A stretch of DNA of 64,000 nt from Chinchilla lanigera (GCF_000276665.1 NW_004955518.1:1008126-1072125), one strand, 5' to 3'. Positions 9,901 through 21,634 are shown, numbered from the stretch's first letter. Numbers and translations: made by a program. The notes: a model not told the origin generated them from the letters alone.

Positions 9901-11506
9901 TTTGATTGTATTGTACTCACCCTTACTATGTGGGAAGCAATGGAAGAGGTGTGTGTGCCTTTTGGTTCATTCTTGGATGCTGGTGACCGAGGGACATAAA
10001 TATGAAAATAGGTTTATGGGAAGCTCCAGTGTCATCATGCATCACAAGCAAAGAGTAACTATGGTCTTCAGTGCTGCCCTGGAAGCTTGTGGTGTCCATC
10101 CAATTGCACACAGAAAAATGTCAGTTATAAAGTCTGGCAGTACAGATTTCTGTGATGCAGAGGCGTTGGAGGAAGCTGTGATGAAATACTATTCAAAATG
10201 TTCCTAGGCAAGAGCTTTCAAGGAGAACTTCCAGGGCAGTGTTCAGAAGACAACTCATGAAAGTGAAGCAGCAAACCCTGGGGGGAAAATGAAGAGATGC
10301 TCAATGTATTAACAAGGGGAGTAAGACAATTTATTGAAAAAGCCAAGAGCCAATAACACACGGCGAAGGAGTGAGACACCTGAAACAACATTAGCATTAA
10401 GATGGGATTACAGTGCCTTGGTAGTTTTTAAAGATTGTCTTCCACTATTCCCATGTGTGGACTGGGTTATTTGTCCTCATAGTGCTTTTATGCCAAATTC
10501 AGAGTTACATTTGCAGTTACAAGATTTTCTGGTAGAACACGTAGAACTTTAGCCATCAATCTTAAAAATGTTGTCTTGAGATTATCATTTAACTCTGGCC
10601 AGTAACGCAACTAGTGAAAATGGTCCTAACTAGTGACCGATATTCACAGCAGACTTGTGAGCTCCCTGAACATTAGATACACCTGTGTTCAGAAGACGCC
10701 TATTCCAAGATCATGCTGGCACTCCTTCCATGTATCTACCCAGGTTATCTGTGCTTTTGCTCTTTCTGTGAATGTAGATGATGAAGAGTTGACTTTCAAA
10801 GTGTGTACATTTTGGCCTCCATGCATCTGGAGGAGGAGGAGCTTATGTAATAATGTTTGTCCTCCGTGGCGAGATGAGAGACTGCCTTGTCTGCATCTTG
10901 CAGGCTGCCGCAGATGCTGTGTAGCACAGTGTTGCAGAGAGAGCAGTGCGTGCACACTGGGACACAGCCTTCCCTAATCCCACGGAGCTAATTGTCTGAG
11001 TTATTGTTCCTTGGCTTCTTGGTACTTAGGTGTTCCATTTGCCTTCTTTATTCCACTTTGTACCCATTTATCTACCATATTCTTACTTGGACGTTTTTCG
11101 TGTAAACAAGGATTTTTTTTTTAAGCCACTATGTGAAAGTGTGTGTATATACTAAACTTAAAAATGAAATGCTGATGTGTTTGCTTTGTTTTAAAATCAT
11201 AAAAGATTAAAATATATGTATATCATTTTCCCAATACAGTTAAAATCTGACTTGCCAAATTGAATTTACATTCAATTTTTCTGTTGTAGGACTCCTGAAC
11301 ACCTTATGCATTATATAATTTCATCCATATTGTGGGCTCTTTATTAAAAGATAATATGACTCTTTGCTGATGCCTTTTATACCTGCCTGTACTTCTTCAA
11401 GAGATGGTGAGCCTGGTGACCTTTGGACAAGATAGTGACTTGTTCACTGCAATGGCTGCTAAATTATGGACATGTAAATTCTGTCAAAAGCTATTACTGA
11501 AATTTG
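9901..11506. other. intergenic DNA, no supported gene
   Basis: Open frames of about 70-114 codons occur on both strands at 9902-10977. They overlap one another, lack splice or promoter context and match no family I know. The interval ends at the border of the duplicated block. Confidence 0.5.
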
Positions 11507-11542
11507 TTTTTTCTTAATTCTTGCCTTGGGTGTCTTCATATC

Positions 11543-11568
11543 TTTTTTTTTTTTTTTTTTTTTTTTTT
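11543..11568. repeat. poly(T) tract of 26 bases
   Basis: A long homopolymer lies close to the left border of the duplicated block. In the second copy the corresponding tract is 28 Ts because the preceding C is read as T. Such tracts commonly break assemblies. Confidence 0.95.
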
Positions 11569-13499
11569 GGCCTTCAGTGCTTTTGAGTTGTGAGGAATTC
11601 CAAACATAGGCATTGGTAGTAGACATTCTGACACAACTGAGCTGTCACCTCCCATGGTATATTATTGAATATGCCTGCACAAATGCCTGCAATCTCATAT
11701 TTTAAAGTGAGGAATACTGCTCAGTTCTGTTCCCCAAAGGAAGCGAGTACAGAGGTGCCCTCTGCTTTTTCTTCCTGGCACTTTCATCATGGGAACATGT
11801 ATGTACATGTATGCACACCTTGCTCCAGGAAGCAGTCACATCATAACATATCTAGCCCAGTTAGACATTCACTGGGCACAGGATATATTGCCCTCTCTTG
11901 GCCTGAGGAGGTCTCATGTCATGGAGCTATCATGTGATTTGTGTTTAGATCCATAGAGTAAAGAGGACTGGTAGTGTTGGCTTAACATAAGGAAAAAGGT
12001 CTGACTAGTGTACCATGGAAGCTTGAATTGTTTTGCCAGAGGAAAAATATCTTTCCACAGCAGTCTGGTGAATTAACAACAAGATACACAATCATACAGT
12101 GAACATGTGTTTGACTCTGTTGATGGGATGTATGTATAGAACATCAGTTGTCTGTATGGACATAACAGAGTATATATTACCATAATATGAAACTATGCAA
12201 GAATATGTACATTGTGTGGGATGTTGAATTTTAAGACATTTACTGGAGAAGAAAATCAGAGAAAACCTGAAAACACTTTGAATTGATGAAGTAGTTCATT
12301 TGAGTTTTTTATTCAAAATATATTTGAAGCAGCTATTCCCTGCATACACTTTATATGGAAATGAAAGACAAATAGGTTATTTTAATGTGTTACCACTTTT
12401 CTTTAAGCCAGATCTTTTCATAGAGTGAGAATGCCTAACAGGCAGATCCTCGAATCTGGTGCAAGGCTCAGAAATACTCTTAGTGCATTTCAGCCTTGTC
12501 TTTTAGGTCTGAGTAAAGTCCCTGGCGTCAGCAGGTCAGAGGGCCACTTGTATTGAGTAATGTCAAGAGTGTCGGAGGGTTTCCTTCACACTGTGGCTGA
12601 CAGTTGTTTCTGAGGAAAGAAGAACAGTCTGGCTGACAAATCTGTCCCAGTCTAAACTGACTAGAAATATCTGGCACCGTGAACACCTAGTTAGTGGAGG
12701 TCAGCAGTAGGTCAGGCGGTAATTGTTCAGTGCCTCATTCACCAGTGGCGGTGGGAATTGCTGTGGTGTAAATTGGCTTTAGGGGACAAATTGATCAACT
12801 AGAAGAGGTTTAAAGATTTTTTTAGTGTTTGGTAACTGACAAGGGTTCTGACTCACTGGACTAAATGATGAAATGGGTAGCAGTTGTCTGGACACTAAAA
12901 ATGCACAAGGGCAGAGAAAGATTTTTCTCATCTAAGAATTTCCCTTGCCTTCGTCCTCACCTACCCTGGCCTTTTTATCACTTTTGTACCCACTACACCC
13001 TCATCTGCCTGCTGAGCCGCGCAGCGTAGGTTACCAGCTTCTGCTGTCCCATGTGAGCACTTGGCCCTCGGTTCTCTTCAGCGGCCTGGCCTTGTCCCCC
13101 GCACTGGAATCTCACGCACCTCCTGGTCCCAAAGGGAGACTGTGAGACTAATGAGCGTGGCATGAGTAATAATGAGGGACAGCACATGGCAAGCTCTGGC
13201 TTCCTCTAGGAGAGGTGTTCAAAGCATTATTAATATGTTTGTGAGGCACAACAGCATTGATTTTTCATCCAAGAACCATTCTGCATTTGCAGAGCGGCTA
13301 GTGTTGCAGAGCAGCTGCCTTGCACATGGGGATGTGCCTCAACCAACAGCCAAACAACACAGAATCCAAAGCTTGGGATCTTTCTGTTCTTACTTTAAGC
13401 TCCAGGCTCAGATCTTTGCTCCATTTTGTAAGTAGCTGAGAAATGTTCGTTTAAATCCACCTCTGGTACTAATGCATCCCTGGTTTTGATTTTGTTGTT
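11569..13499. other. intergenic DNA within the duplicated block, no gene seen
   Basis: No SINE, LTR or convincing exon was recognised here. The same sequence appears again at 16328-18258. Confidence 0.5.
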
Positions 13500-13662
13500 A
13501 TTTGCAGTGCTGGGGATTGAACCCAGGGAGCACTGAACTACACCTGCTTCCCTTTTTCAAACACCTTCTGGCTAAATTGTTCACCCTGTCCTCAAACTTG
13601 CTATCCCCTGCCTCAGCCTCTAAGTATCTGCAATTACAGGGGTGTGCACCATAATGTTGCAT
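13500..13662 (-). mobile_element. B1-ID composite SINE (B1-dID type), reverse
   Basis: On the + strand an inverted ID-like part (GTGCTGGGGATTGAACCCAGG) comes first. An inverted B1 part follows (CACCCTGTCCTCAAACTTGC ... CCTGCCTCAGCCTCTAAGTATCTGCAATTACAGG). In element orientation this is B1 then ID, the layout of the B1-dID dimer known from several non-muroid rodents. The second copy is at 18259-18421. Confidence 0.8.
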
Positions 13663-14132
13663 CACTTGTAGATTTCTATTTAGAGCTCTGTGTAAGAGTT
13701 CACCTACACTGAAGACGTTGCCACATGTTGGCTCTGCTGCAAACCTATCACATGGATGCACCTAAATTTCTTTTGCAACCCAGCTGACAATGCCTTAAAG
13801 CCAATTAGTCTCTTTTGATGAGCCAGGTGTAAAACTGCCAGGCAACATCTGCAAGTGATTCTGGTTGCTCCAATGAGATCTGCACATGCTCAACTCTATA
13901 TGAAAATGTTTTTCATTTAACATAGTTGTTTTTAATCTTGTTCTGCCCCCGCTCTATTAGGCAGACATGACCACATGTGCTGCCAATTTGATCCCATTTC
14001 AGAGAAGGGTGGTGTCTATCCCTTTCTTTGTGATTCTCATATTTATTCTAATGCCTCTTGGGAGATTCTACCACCCATCCAAATTGCTGGAGGGGAGTGC
14101 TAGAAAATCCTTATGTTATCCAGGCATTTTCT

Positions 14133-14218
14133 TTTTATTTTTTTTGGTACTGGGAATTGAACTCAGGATCTTGTGCTTGTCACGCAGGCGCTGTGCCTCT
14201 GAGCTATATCCCCCACCC
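14133..14218 (-). mobile_element. ID SINE, reverse
   Basis: TTTGGTACTGGGAATTGAACTC ... CGCAGGCGCTGTGCCTCTGAGC is an inverted ID. The 16-bp target duplication TATCCAGGCATTTTCT is at 14117-14132 and 14219-14234. The same element in the second block copy is at 18892-18977. Confidence 0.95.
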
Positions 14219-14234
14219 TATCCAGGCATTTTCT

Positions 14235-15390
14235 GATAATATTGTATGTCTAACTTAAATTACCCAGTTTGAAATTTTGTTTCAGTTGAAAATTTGTTTT
14301 TTTGGTTTATTTTAATGTGAAGATGGCAGTTTTTTCTATATAACTGAGTTCCTATAACTTTGAGAACTGAGGACCTGGGTTCTAGTCTCCTAGTGCAGCT
14401 AATCTGCTGTGTTGCTTTGAGCAGGACCCAGCCTTCCCTGGTCCTCTTCAGTTAGATGCTCACTAAGGGACAATCTGTAGTAGCACATTTTTCTGAGTCA
14501 CACTCACCTAGCTTTACATCCTTGATCCACTCTCTTAGCACAGCAATCTTGTGTAAGTTTTATAAGCTGCCTTTTAATAACTGACCCATAATAACTGTAC
14601 CTTAGAGAGGTATTTGTATCCAATGGTGATGAACTTGGGGTACACGTGCTGCAGCAGGCTGTTTCTATCCTTGCAGTCTCTGGTGGGCAAATGCCTGTTT
14701 AGTGCCTGTAATATGTAGCTTTTCCAAAAATGTCCCTTTTAACTGCCTTTTTGACTGCACTAGTTTTTTTTATTAGCACATATGTGTGGTACGTAATTAT
14801 ATTCCCTGTGAGGAGTTGGTACATGTACATAACACACCTTAATTCGTGTTTTCCTCCCCTATCCTTCCCCTCCTTCTATCTCTTGTTCCCCTTCCCCTTT
14901 GAGAAAGCAAAAATAGATTTGAGTCATTGGTAGGAAAACCTTGAGCCCATCATGTTAAGTGCAATAAATCAAAACACACAAGCTTAAATATTGCATGATT
15001 TCTCTTACATGAGAAACCCAAAGTATAAATAAAGTCAACTTGTTTTTTATTTCAAGTACTATACAAATATTACAACAACAGTAAGTGATTTTTTATAAAA
15101 GTAAATTCTCAACAATTCTAGTTTCCTTATTCCAACACACACACCACCACCACCCCTCTGGTCCTTCCTAGTATGTCTTAGAAATTGGTCTTATAAGAAG
15201 AACCTATGAGCAAATATGCAGACTTCTGGATCTAAAGTCAGACTACAATGACACTGTAATGAAATTTGAACAGCTTTACTAAAATATCTAACTGATTAGC
15301 AAAGACTTTTGGCTAAGGTGTAGGGGACAGCAACTCTTAGCATATCATTCTTAAATTAGAGTAGTCTTAGTCTTAAGTACAAGCCTCAAG
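14235..15390. other. intergenic DNA, no gene seen
   Basis: Apparently single-copy sequence apart from the block duplication, with a short ACACACCACCACC-type microsatellite near 15137. Nothing functional was recognised. Confidence 0.5.
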
Positions 15391-15895
15391 TGTGTCTTGA
15401 GAAACATCCCAGAGGAGTTAACTTTGCCCTGGGATGTTTCCTTAAGGGAAGAAAATACCCAGGCCTAGATAACCATCTATGACCTTGTTTGGGTTGTTTC
15501 ACCCCTCCCCTGGTCCTAGATAAACATTGTAACCGTAAAGGAAATGTATGGTTATCTAAAGTGGGACATACAAAACAGAGGGCAAAAGTATATATCATTG
15601 TGGTTAGGCTCATGACCAGGGCCTGACCGGGTCACACGGGACAAGGAAAACAGTGTGTGGCCATCTGTGTCAATGGCTACAACAGTCCAATCTTGGTTAC
15701 CATAAGATAACCTAGGATACTTTGGTTACCATAAAAACCAAAGGTGTATTTAAAGTTAAAAACAAAGGCCATCGCTGACATTCCCAACCTGCTAGTCGGG
15801 GATGTGCGGTGACCAGTCTAAATTCAATAAACTCTGTTTTGCCCTAAAATTGAATCCTTCGGTCTTCCGTGGAAATCAGCCCATCTGCTGCTACA
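15391..15895 (+). mobile_element. solo LTR of an endogenous retrovirus (class not certain)
   Basis: A segment of about 505 bp starts TGTGTCTTGAG and ends GCTGCTACA. It shows LTR order: an upstream U3-like part, a TATA-like TATTTAAA at 15747-15754, an AATAAA at 15826-15831 followed by the R/U5-like CTCTGTTTTGCC, and a terminal CA. No retroviral coding sequence adjoins it. I could not identify a clean target duplication, so the exact ends are approximate. Gammaretrovirus-like (class I) is my guess from the R/U5 look. Confidence 0.7.
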
Positions 15896-15949
15896 AAGGG
15901 AGAATAGTTGTTTAACAACTATGATAAAGCAAATGCAGATTGTATTCAC

Positions 15950-16074
15950 AGCTATCAATTACCAAGTGTCACGTGTTATGCCATTCTTTATATTATATCT
16001 AACCCTAATAACCCGGGTTAGCTATTTTAATCCTCATTTTACATGAAGAGGGAGTTCAAGAGCTTAAGTATTGG
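15950..16074 (-). mobile_element. MIR SINE relic, left part (first block copy)
   Basis: Inverted MIR sequence (GCCATTCTTTATATTATATCTAACC ... TTTAATCCTCATTTTACATGAAGAGGGAG) is cut by an ID insertion. In the second block copy the same MIR (20709-20831) visibly resumes after the SINE cluster, at about 21101. Confidence 0.75.
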
Positions 16075-16075
16075 G

Positions 16076-16165
16076 GGCTGGGGATTTAGCTCAGCGGCAA
16101 AGCGCCTGCCTGGCAAGTGCAAGGTCCTGAGTTCGGTTCCCGGTACCGGAGAAAAACCAAAAAAA
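16076..16165 (+). mobile_element. ID SINE truncated by the assembly gap
   Basis: GGGGGCTGGGGATTTAGCTC ... GCGCCTGCCTGGCAAGTGC ... GTTCGGTTCCCGGTACCGG, then an A-rich tail that runs into the Ns. The complete version is at 20832-20927. Confidence 0.95.
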
Positions 16166-16265
16166 NNNNNNNNNNNNNNNNNNNNNNNNNNNNNNNNNNN
16201 NNNNNNNNNNNNNNNNNNNNNNNNNNNNNNNNNNNNNNNNNNNNNNNNNNNNNNNNNNNNNNNNN
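16166..16265. other. assembly gap of exactly 100 N
   Basis: One hundred ambiguous bases, a conventional length for a gap of unknown size. The left contig ends in an A run and the right contig begins in a T run. The open frames that read through it are artefacts. Confidence 0.99.
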
Positions 16266-16296
16266 TTTTTTCTTAATTCTTGCCTTGGGTGTCTTC

Positions 16297-16327
<31 letters not shown>

Positions 16328-18258
16328 GGCCTTCAGTGCTTTTGAGTTGTGAGGAATTCCAAACATAGGCATTGGTAGTAGAATTGCTGACACAACTGAG
16401 CTGTCACCTCCCATGGTATATTATTGAATATGCCTGCACAAATGCCTGCAATCTCATATTTTAAAGTGAGGAATACTGCTCAGTTCTGTTCCCCAAAGGA
16501 AGCGAGTACAGAGGTGCCCTCTGCTTTTTCTTCCTGGCACTTTCATCATGGGAACATGTATGTACATGTATGCACACCTTGCTCCAGGAAGCAGTCACAT
16601 CATAACATATCTAGCCCAGTTAGACATTCACTGGGCACAGGATATATTGCCCTCTCTTGGCCTGAGGAGGTCTCATGTCATGGAGCTATCATGTGATTTG
16701 TGTTTAGATCCATAGAGTAAAGAGGACTGGTAGTGTTGGCTTAACATAAGGAAAAAGGTCTGACTAGTGTACCATGGAAGCTTGAATTGTTTTGCCAGAG
16801 GAAAAATATCTTTCCACAGCAGTCTGGTGAATTAACAACAAGATACACAATCATACAGTGAACATGTGTTTGACTCTGTTGATGGGATGTATGTATAGAA
16901 CATCAGTTGTCTGTATGGACATAACAGAGTATATATTACCATAATATGAAACTATGCAAGAATATGTACATTGTGTGGGATGTTGAATTTTAAGACATTT
17001 ACTGGAGAAGAAAATCAGAGAAAACCTGAAAACACTTTGAATTGATGAAGTAGTTCATTTGAGTTTTTTATTCAAAATATATTTGAAGCAGCTATTCCCT
17101 GCATACACTTTATATGGAAATGAAAGACAAATAGGTTATTTTAATGTGTTACCACTTTTCTTTAAGCCAGATCTTTTCATAGAGTGAGAATGCCTAACAG
17201 GCAGATCCTCGAATCTGGTGCAAGGCTCAGAAATACTCTTAGTGCATTTCAGCCTTGTCTTTTAGGTCTGAGTAAAGTCCCTGGCGTCAGCAGGTCAGAG
17301 GGCCACTTGTATTGAGTAATGTCAAGAGTGTCGGAGGGTTTCCTTCACACTGTGGCTGACAGTTGTTTCTGAGGAAAGAAGAACAGTCTGGCTGACAAAT
17401 CTGTCCCAGTCTAAACTGACTAGAAATATCTGGCACCGTGAACACCTAGTTAGTGGAGGTCAGCAGTAGGTCAGGCGGTAATTGTTCAGTGCCTCATTCA
17501 CCAGTGGCGGTGGGAATTGCTGTGGTGTAAATTGGCTTTAGGGGACAAATTGATCAACTAGAAGAGGTTTAAAGATTTTTTTAGTGTTTGGTAACTGACA
17601 AGGGTTCTGACTCACTGGACTAAATGATGAAATGGGTAGCAGTTGTCTGGACACTAAAAATGCACAAGGGCAGAGAAAGATTTTTCTCATCTAAGAATTT
17701 CCCTTGCCTTCGTCCTCACCTACCCTGGCCTTTTTATCACTTTTGTACCCACTACACCCTCATCTGCCTGCTGAGCCGCGCAGCGTAGGTTACCAGCTTC
17801 TGCTGTCCCATGTGAGCACTTGGCCCTCGGTTCTCTTCAGCGGCCTGGCCTTGTCCCCCGCACTGGAATCTCACGCACCTCCTGGTCCCAAAGGGAGACT
17901 GTGAGACTAATGAGCGTGGCATGAGTAATAATGAGGGACAGCACATGGCAAGCTCTGGCTTCCTCTAGGAGAGGTGTTCAAAGCATTATTAATATGTTTG
18001 TGAGGCACAACAGCATTGATTTTTCATCCAAGAACCATTCTGCATTTGCAGAGCGGCTAGTGTTGCAGAGCAGCTGCCTTGCACATGGGGATGTGCCTCA
18101 ACCAACAGCCAAACAACACAGAATCCAAAGCTTGGGATCTTTCTGTTCTTACTTTAAGCTCCAGGCTCAGATCTTTGCTCCATTTTGTAAGTAGCTGAGA
18201 AATGTTCGTTTAAATCCACCTCTGGTACTAATGCATCCCTGGTTTTGATTTTGTTGTT

Positions 18259-18421
18259 ATTTGCAGTGCTGGGGATTGAACCCAGGGAGCACTGAACTAC
18301 ACCTGCTTCCCTTTTTCAAACACCTTCTGGCTAAATTGTTCACCCTGTCCTCAAACTTGCTATCCCCTGCCTCAGCCTCTAAGTATCTGCAATTACAGGG
18401 GTGTGCACCATAATGTTGCAT
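18259..18421 (-). mobile_element. B1-ID composite SINE, second block copy
   Basis: Identical to the element at 13500-13662. Confidence 0.8.
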
Positions 18422-18891
18422 CACTTGTAGATTTCTATTTAGAGCTCTGTGTAAGAGTTCACCTACACTGAAGACGTTGCCACATGTTGGCTCTGCTGCA
18501 AACCTATCACATGGATGCACCTAAATTTCTTTTGCAACCCAGCTGACAATGCCTTAAAGCCAATTAGTCTCTTTTGATGAGCCAGGTGTAAAACTGCCAG
18601 GCAACATCTGCAAGTGATTCTGGTTGCTCCAATGAGATCTGCACATGCTCAACTCTATATGAAAATGTTTTTCATTTAACATAGTTGTTTTTAATCTTGT
18701 TCTGCCCCCGCTCTATTAGGCAGACATGACCACATGTGCTGCCAATTTGATCCCATTTCAGAGAAGGGTGGTGTCTATCCCTTTCTTTGTGATTCTCATA
18801 TTTATTCTAATGCCTCTTGGGAGATTCTACCACCCATCCAAATTGCTGGAGGGGAGTGCTAGAAAATCCTTATGTTATCCAGGCATTTTCT

Positions 18892-18977
18892 TTTTATTTT
18901 TTTTGGTACTGGGAATTGAACTCAGGATCTTGTGCTTGTCACGCAGGCGCTGTGCCTCTGAGCTATATCCCCCACCC
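18892..18977 (-). mobile_element. ID SINE, second block copy
   Basis: Same element and same 16-bp target duplication as at 14133-14218. Confidence 0.95.
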
Positions 18978-20149
18978 TATCCAGGCATTTTCTGATAATA
19001 TTGTATGTCTAACTTAAATTACCCAGTTTGAAATTTTGTTTCAGTTGAAAATTTGTTTTTTTGGTTTATTTTAATGTGAAGATGGCAGTTTTTTCTATAT
19101 AACTGAGTTCCTATAACTTTGAGAACTGAGGACCTGGGTTCTAGTCTCCTAGTGCAGCTAATCTGCTGTGTTGCTTTGAGCAGGACCCAGCCTTCCCTGG
19201 TCCTCTTCAGTTAGATGCTCACTAAGGGACAATCTGTAGTAGCACATTTTTCTGAGTCACACTCACCTAGCTTTACATCCTTGATCCACTCTCTTAGCAC
19301 AGCAATCTTGTGTAAGTTTTATAAGCTGCCTTTTAATAACTGACCCATAATAACTGTACCTTAGAGAGGTATTTGTATCCAATGGTGATGAACTTGGGGT
19401 ACACGTGCTGCAGCAGGCTGTTTCTATCCTTGCAGTCTCTGGTGGGCAAATGCCTGTTTAGTGCCTGTAATATGTAGCTTTTCCAAAAATGTCCCTTTTA
19501 ACTGCCTTTTTGACTGCACTAGTTTTTTTTATTAGCACATATGTGTGGTACGTAATTATATTCCCTGTGAGGAGTTGGTACATGTACATAACACACCTTA
19601 ATTCGTGTTTTCCTCCCCTATCCTTCCCCTCCTTCTATCTCTTGTTCCCCTTCCCCTTTGAGAAAGCAAAAATAGATTTGAGTCATTGGTAGGAAAACCT
19701 TGAGCCCATCATGTTAAGTGCAATAAATCAAAACACACAAGCTTAAATATTGCATGATTTCTCTTACATGAGAAACCCAAAGTATAAATAAAGTCAACTT
19801 GTTTTTTATTTCAAGTACTATACAAATATTACAACAACAGTAAGTGATTTTTTATAAAAGTAAATTCTCAACAATTCTAGTTTCCTTATTCCAACACACA
19901 CACCACCACCACCCCTCTGGTCCTTCCTAGTATGTCTTAGAAATTGGTCTTATAAGAAGAACCTATGAGCAAATATGCAGACTTCTGGATCTAAAGTCAG
20001 ACTACAATGACACTGTAATGAAATTTGAACAGCTTTACTAAAATATCTAACTGATTAGCAAAGACTTTTGGCTAAGGTGTAGGGGACAGCAACTCTTAGC
20101 ATATCATTCTTAAATTAGAGTAGTCTTAGTCTTAAGTACAAGCCTCAAG

Positions 20150-20654
20150 TGTGTCTTGAGAAACATCCCAGAGGAGTTAACTTTGCCCTGGGATGTTTCC
20201 TTAAGGGAAGAAAATACCCAGGCCTAGATAACCATCTATGACCTTGTTTGGGTTGTTTCACCCCTCCCCTGGTCCTAGATAAACATTGTAACCGTAAAGG
20301 AAATGTATGGTTATCTAAAGTGGGACATACAAAACAGAGGGCAAAAGTATATATCATTGTGGTTAGGCTCATGACCAGGGCCTGACCGGGTCACACGGGA
20401 CAAGGAAAACAGTGTGTGGCCATCTGTGTCAATGGCTACAACAGTCCAATCTTGGTTACCATAAGATAACCTAGGATACTTTGGTTACCATAAAAACCAA
20501 AGGTGTATTTAAAGTTAAAAACAAAGGCCATCGCTGACATTCCCAACCTGCTAGTCGGGGATGTGCGGTGACCAGTCTAAATTCAATAAACTCTGTTTTG
20601 CCCTAAAATTGAATCCTTCGGTCTTCCGTGGAAATCAGCCCATCTGCTGCTACA
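20150..20654 (+). mobile_element. solo LTR, second block copy
   Basis: Identical to 15391-15895, with the TATA-like TATTTAAA at 20506-20513 and AATAAA at 20585-20590. Confidence 0.7.
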
Positions 20655-20831
20655 AAGGGAGAATAGTTGTTTAACAACTATGATAAAGCAAATGCAGATT
20701 GTATTCACAGCTATCAATTACCAAGTGTCACGTGTTATGCCATTCTTTATATTATATCTAACCCTAATAACCCGGGTTAGCTATTTTAATCCTCATTTTA
20801 CATGAAGAGGGAGTTCAAGAGCTTAAGTATT

Positions 20832-20927
20832 GGGGGCTGGGGATTTAGCTCAGCGGCAAAGCGCCTGCCTGGCAAGTGCAAGGTCCTGAGTTCGGTTCCC
20901 GGTACCGGAGAAAAACCAAAAAAAAAA
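20832..20927 (+). mobile_element. ID SINE, complete copy
   Basis: A full ID body with an A-rich tail. It is bounded by GCTTAAGTA at 20821-20829 and 20928-20936. Together with the adjacent B1 it interrupts a MIR. Confidence 0.96.
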
Positions 20928-20937
20928 GCTTAAGTAC

Positions 20938-21091
20938 TGAGCCAGCCATAGTACTACCAGCACTAGGGAGGCTGAGGCAAGGGGATCCACCTGAGTTTGA
21001 GGCCAGTCTGTGCTACATAGTAAGTTCAAAGCCAGCCTGAACTACATAGCAAGACCCTGTCTCAAAAAACCACCCCTCCCCCAAAAAAGCA
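20938..21091 (+). mobile_element. B1 SINE sharing its target site with the preceding ID
   Basis: The B1 body (GGGAGGCTGAGGCAAGGGGATC ... GTGCTACATAGTAAGTTCAAAGC ... ACATAGCAAGACCCTGTCTC) carries a C/A-rich tail. CTTAAGTAC lies at 20929-20937 and 21092-21100. Since the ID on its left uses nearly the same duplication, the two elements inserted at the same position at different times. Confidence 0.93.
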
Positions 21092-21100
21092 CTTAAGTAC

Positions 21101-21165
21101 CGTTCACGGAATCACACGATCAGGAAGGGAAGCAGGGTCTGCTTCTAGGTCATTCGCCCCAAAGC
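21101..21165 (-). mobile_element. MIR SINE relic, right part
   Basis: GGAATCACACGATCAGGAAGGGAAGCAGGG continues the inverted MIR broken at about 20831, matching the 'tcacacagctagtaagtggcagag' part of the MIR core. Confidence 0.65.
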
Positions 21166-21634
21166 CTATCATCTTCCCTCCATGCTGGGAAGCAGTCTGA
21201 GGTGAGTAGCAAATCAAATTTGCCCTTAAGATTTGTAGCCTACATGCCTGAAAACGTCATTCCCAGCTTAAATCAGATGCTGAGTAGTCGACCAACCTAC
21301 TCAGGATAGTCATCCATCCCAACATGATTCCAGTCCAAGGACCTCCTTACCTCTCAGAGCATTTGTCACCTATCATGTTGCATTTAGGATGCTAGAGGAG
21401 GCACCTTTGTGACAAATAGACTTTAAGAAGACTGATCTGGAGCTGGAAAAGACCTTATAGATCTTCAAGGCTCCTTTGGGCATGGCCTGATAAATTTCCA
21501 GGTTTATTACATTGTTGTAAACATTTGATCAGAGCAAAGACAACACTAACTCAAAAGGAAAGTGTCAGATCTGGAATGAGAGAGAATGTTACCACCTCTG
21601 TAGTATCTCTATTGAGGAAAGGCAGAATGCTAAG
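21166..21634. other. intergenic DNA, nothing recognised
   Basis: No open frame or repeat that I can identify. Confidence 0.5.

Larger units (their letters stand above)
11507..16165. repeat. first copy of a 4,659-bp near-identical block ending at an assembly gap
   Basis: This block recurs at 16266-20924 with a constant offset of 4,759 bp. All nine open frames of 64-90 codons that I compared have identical translations in the two copies. I found differences only near the left end: one base before the long T tract (position 11542, C, versus T at 16301) and a few bases around 11624-11628. The block ends inside the A tail of an ID element, immediately before 100 Ns. This is the pattern of two overlapping contig ends left unmerged. 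Confidence 0.97.
16266..20924. repeat. second copy of the 4,659-bp block
   Basis: It is collinear with 11507-16165 at an offset of 4,759 bp and continues without a break into unique sequence on the right, so this is the copy with an intact right junction. Its poly(T) tract and the next 90 bp carry the only differences I noticed from the first copy. No gene was recognised within it. Confidence 0.97.

Noticed and set aside
16076..16165. ID elements read as functional tRNA genes
   Set aside because: They keep box-A/box-B-like promoter motifs from their tRNA ancestor, but the body does not fold as a full cloverleaf and they end in A tails flanked by target duplications.
16043..16368. Open frames that read through the gap on both strands
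   Set aside because: They exist only because Ns were translated as unknown residues; the ends lie in an ID SINE and a poly(T) tract.
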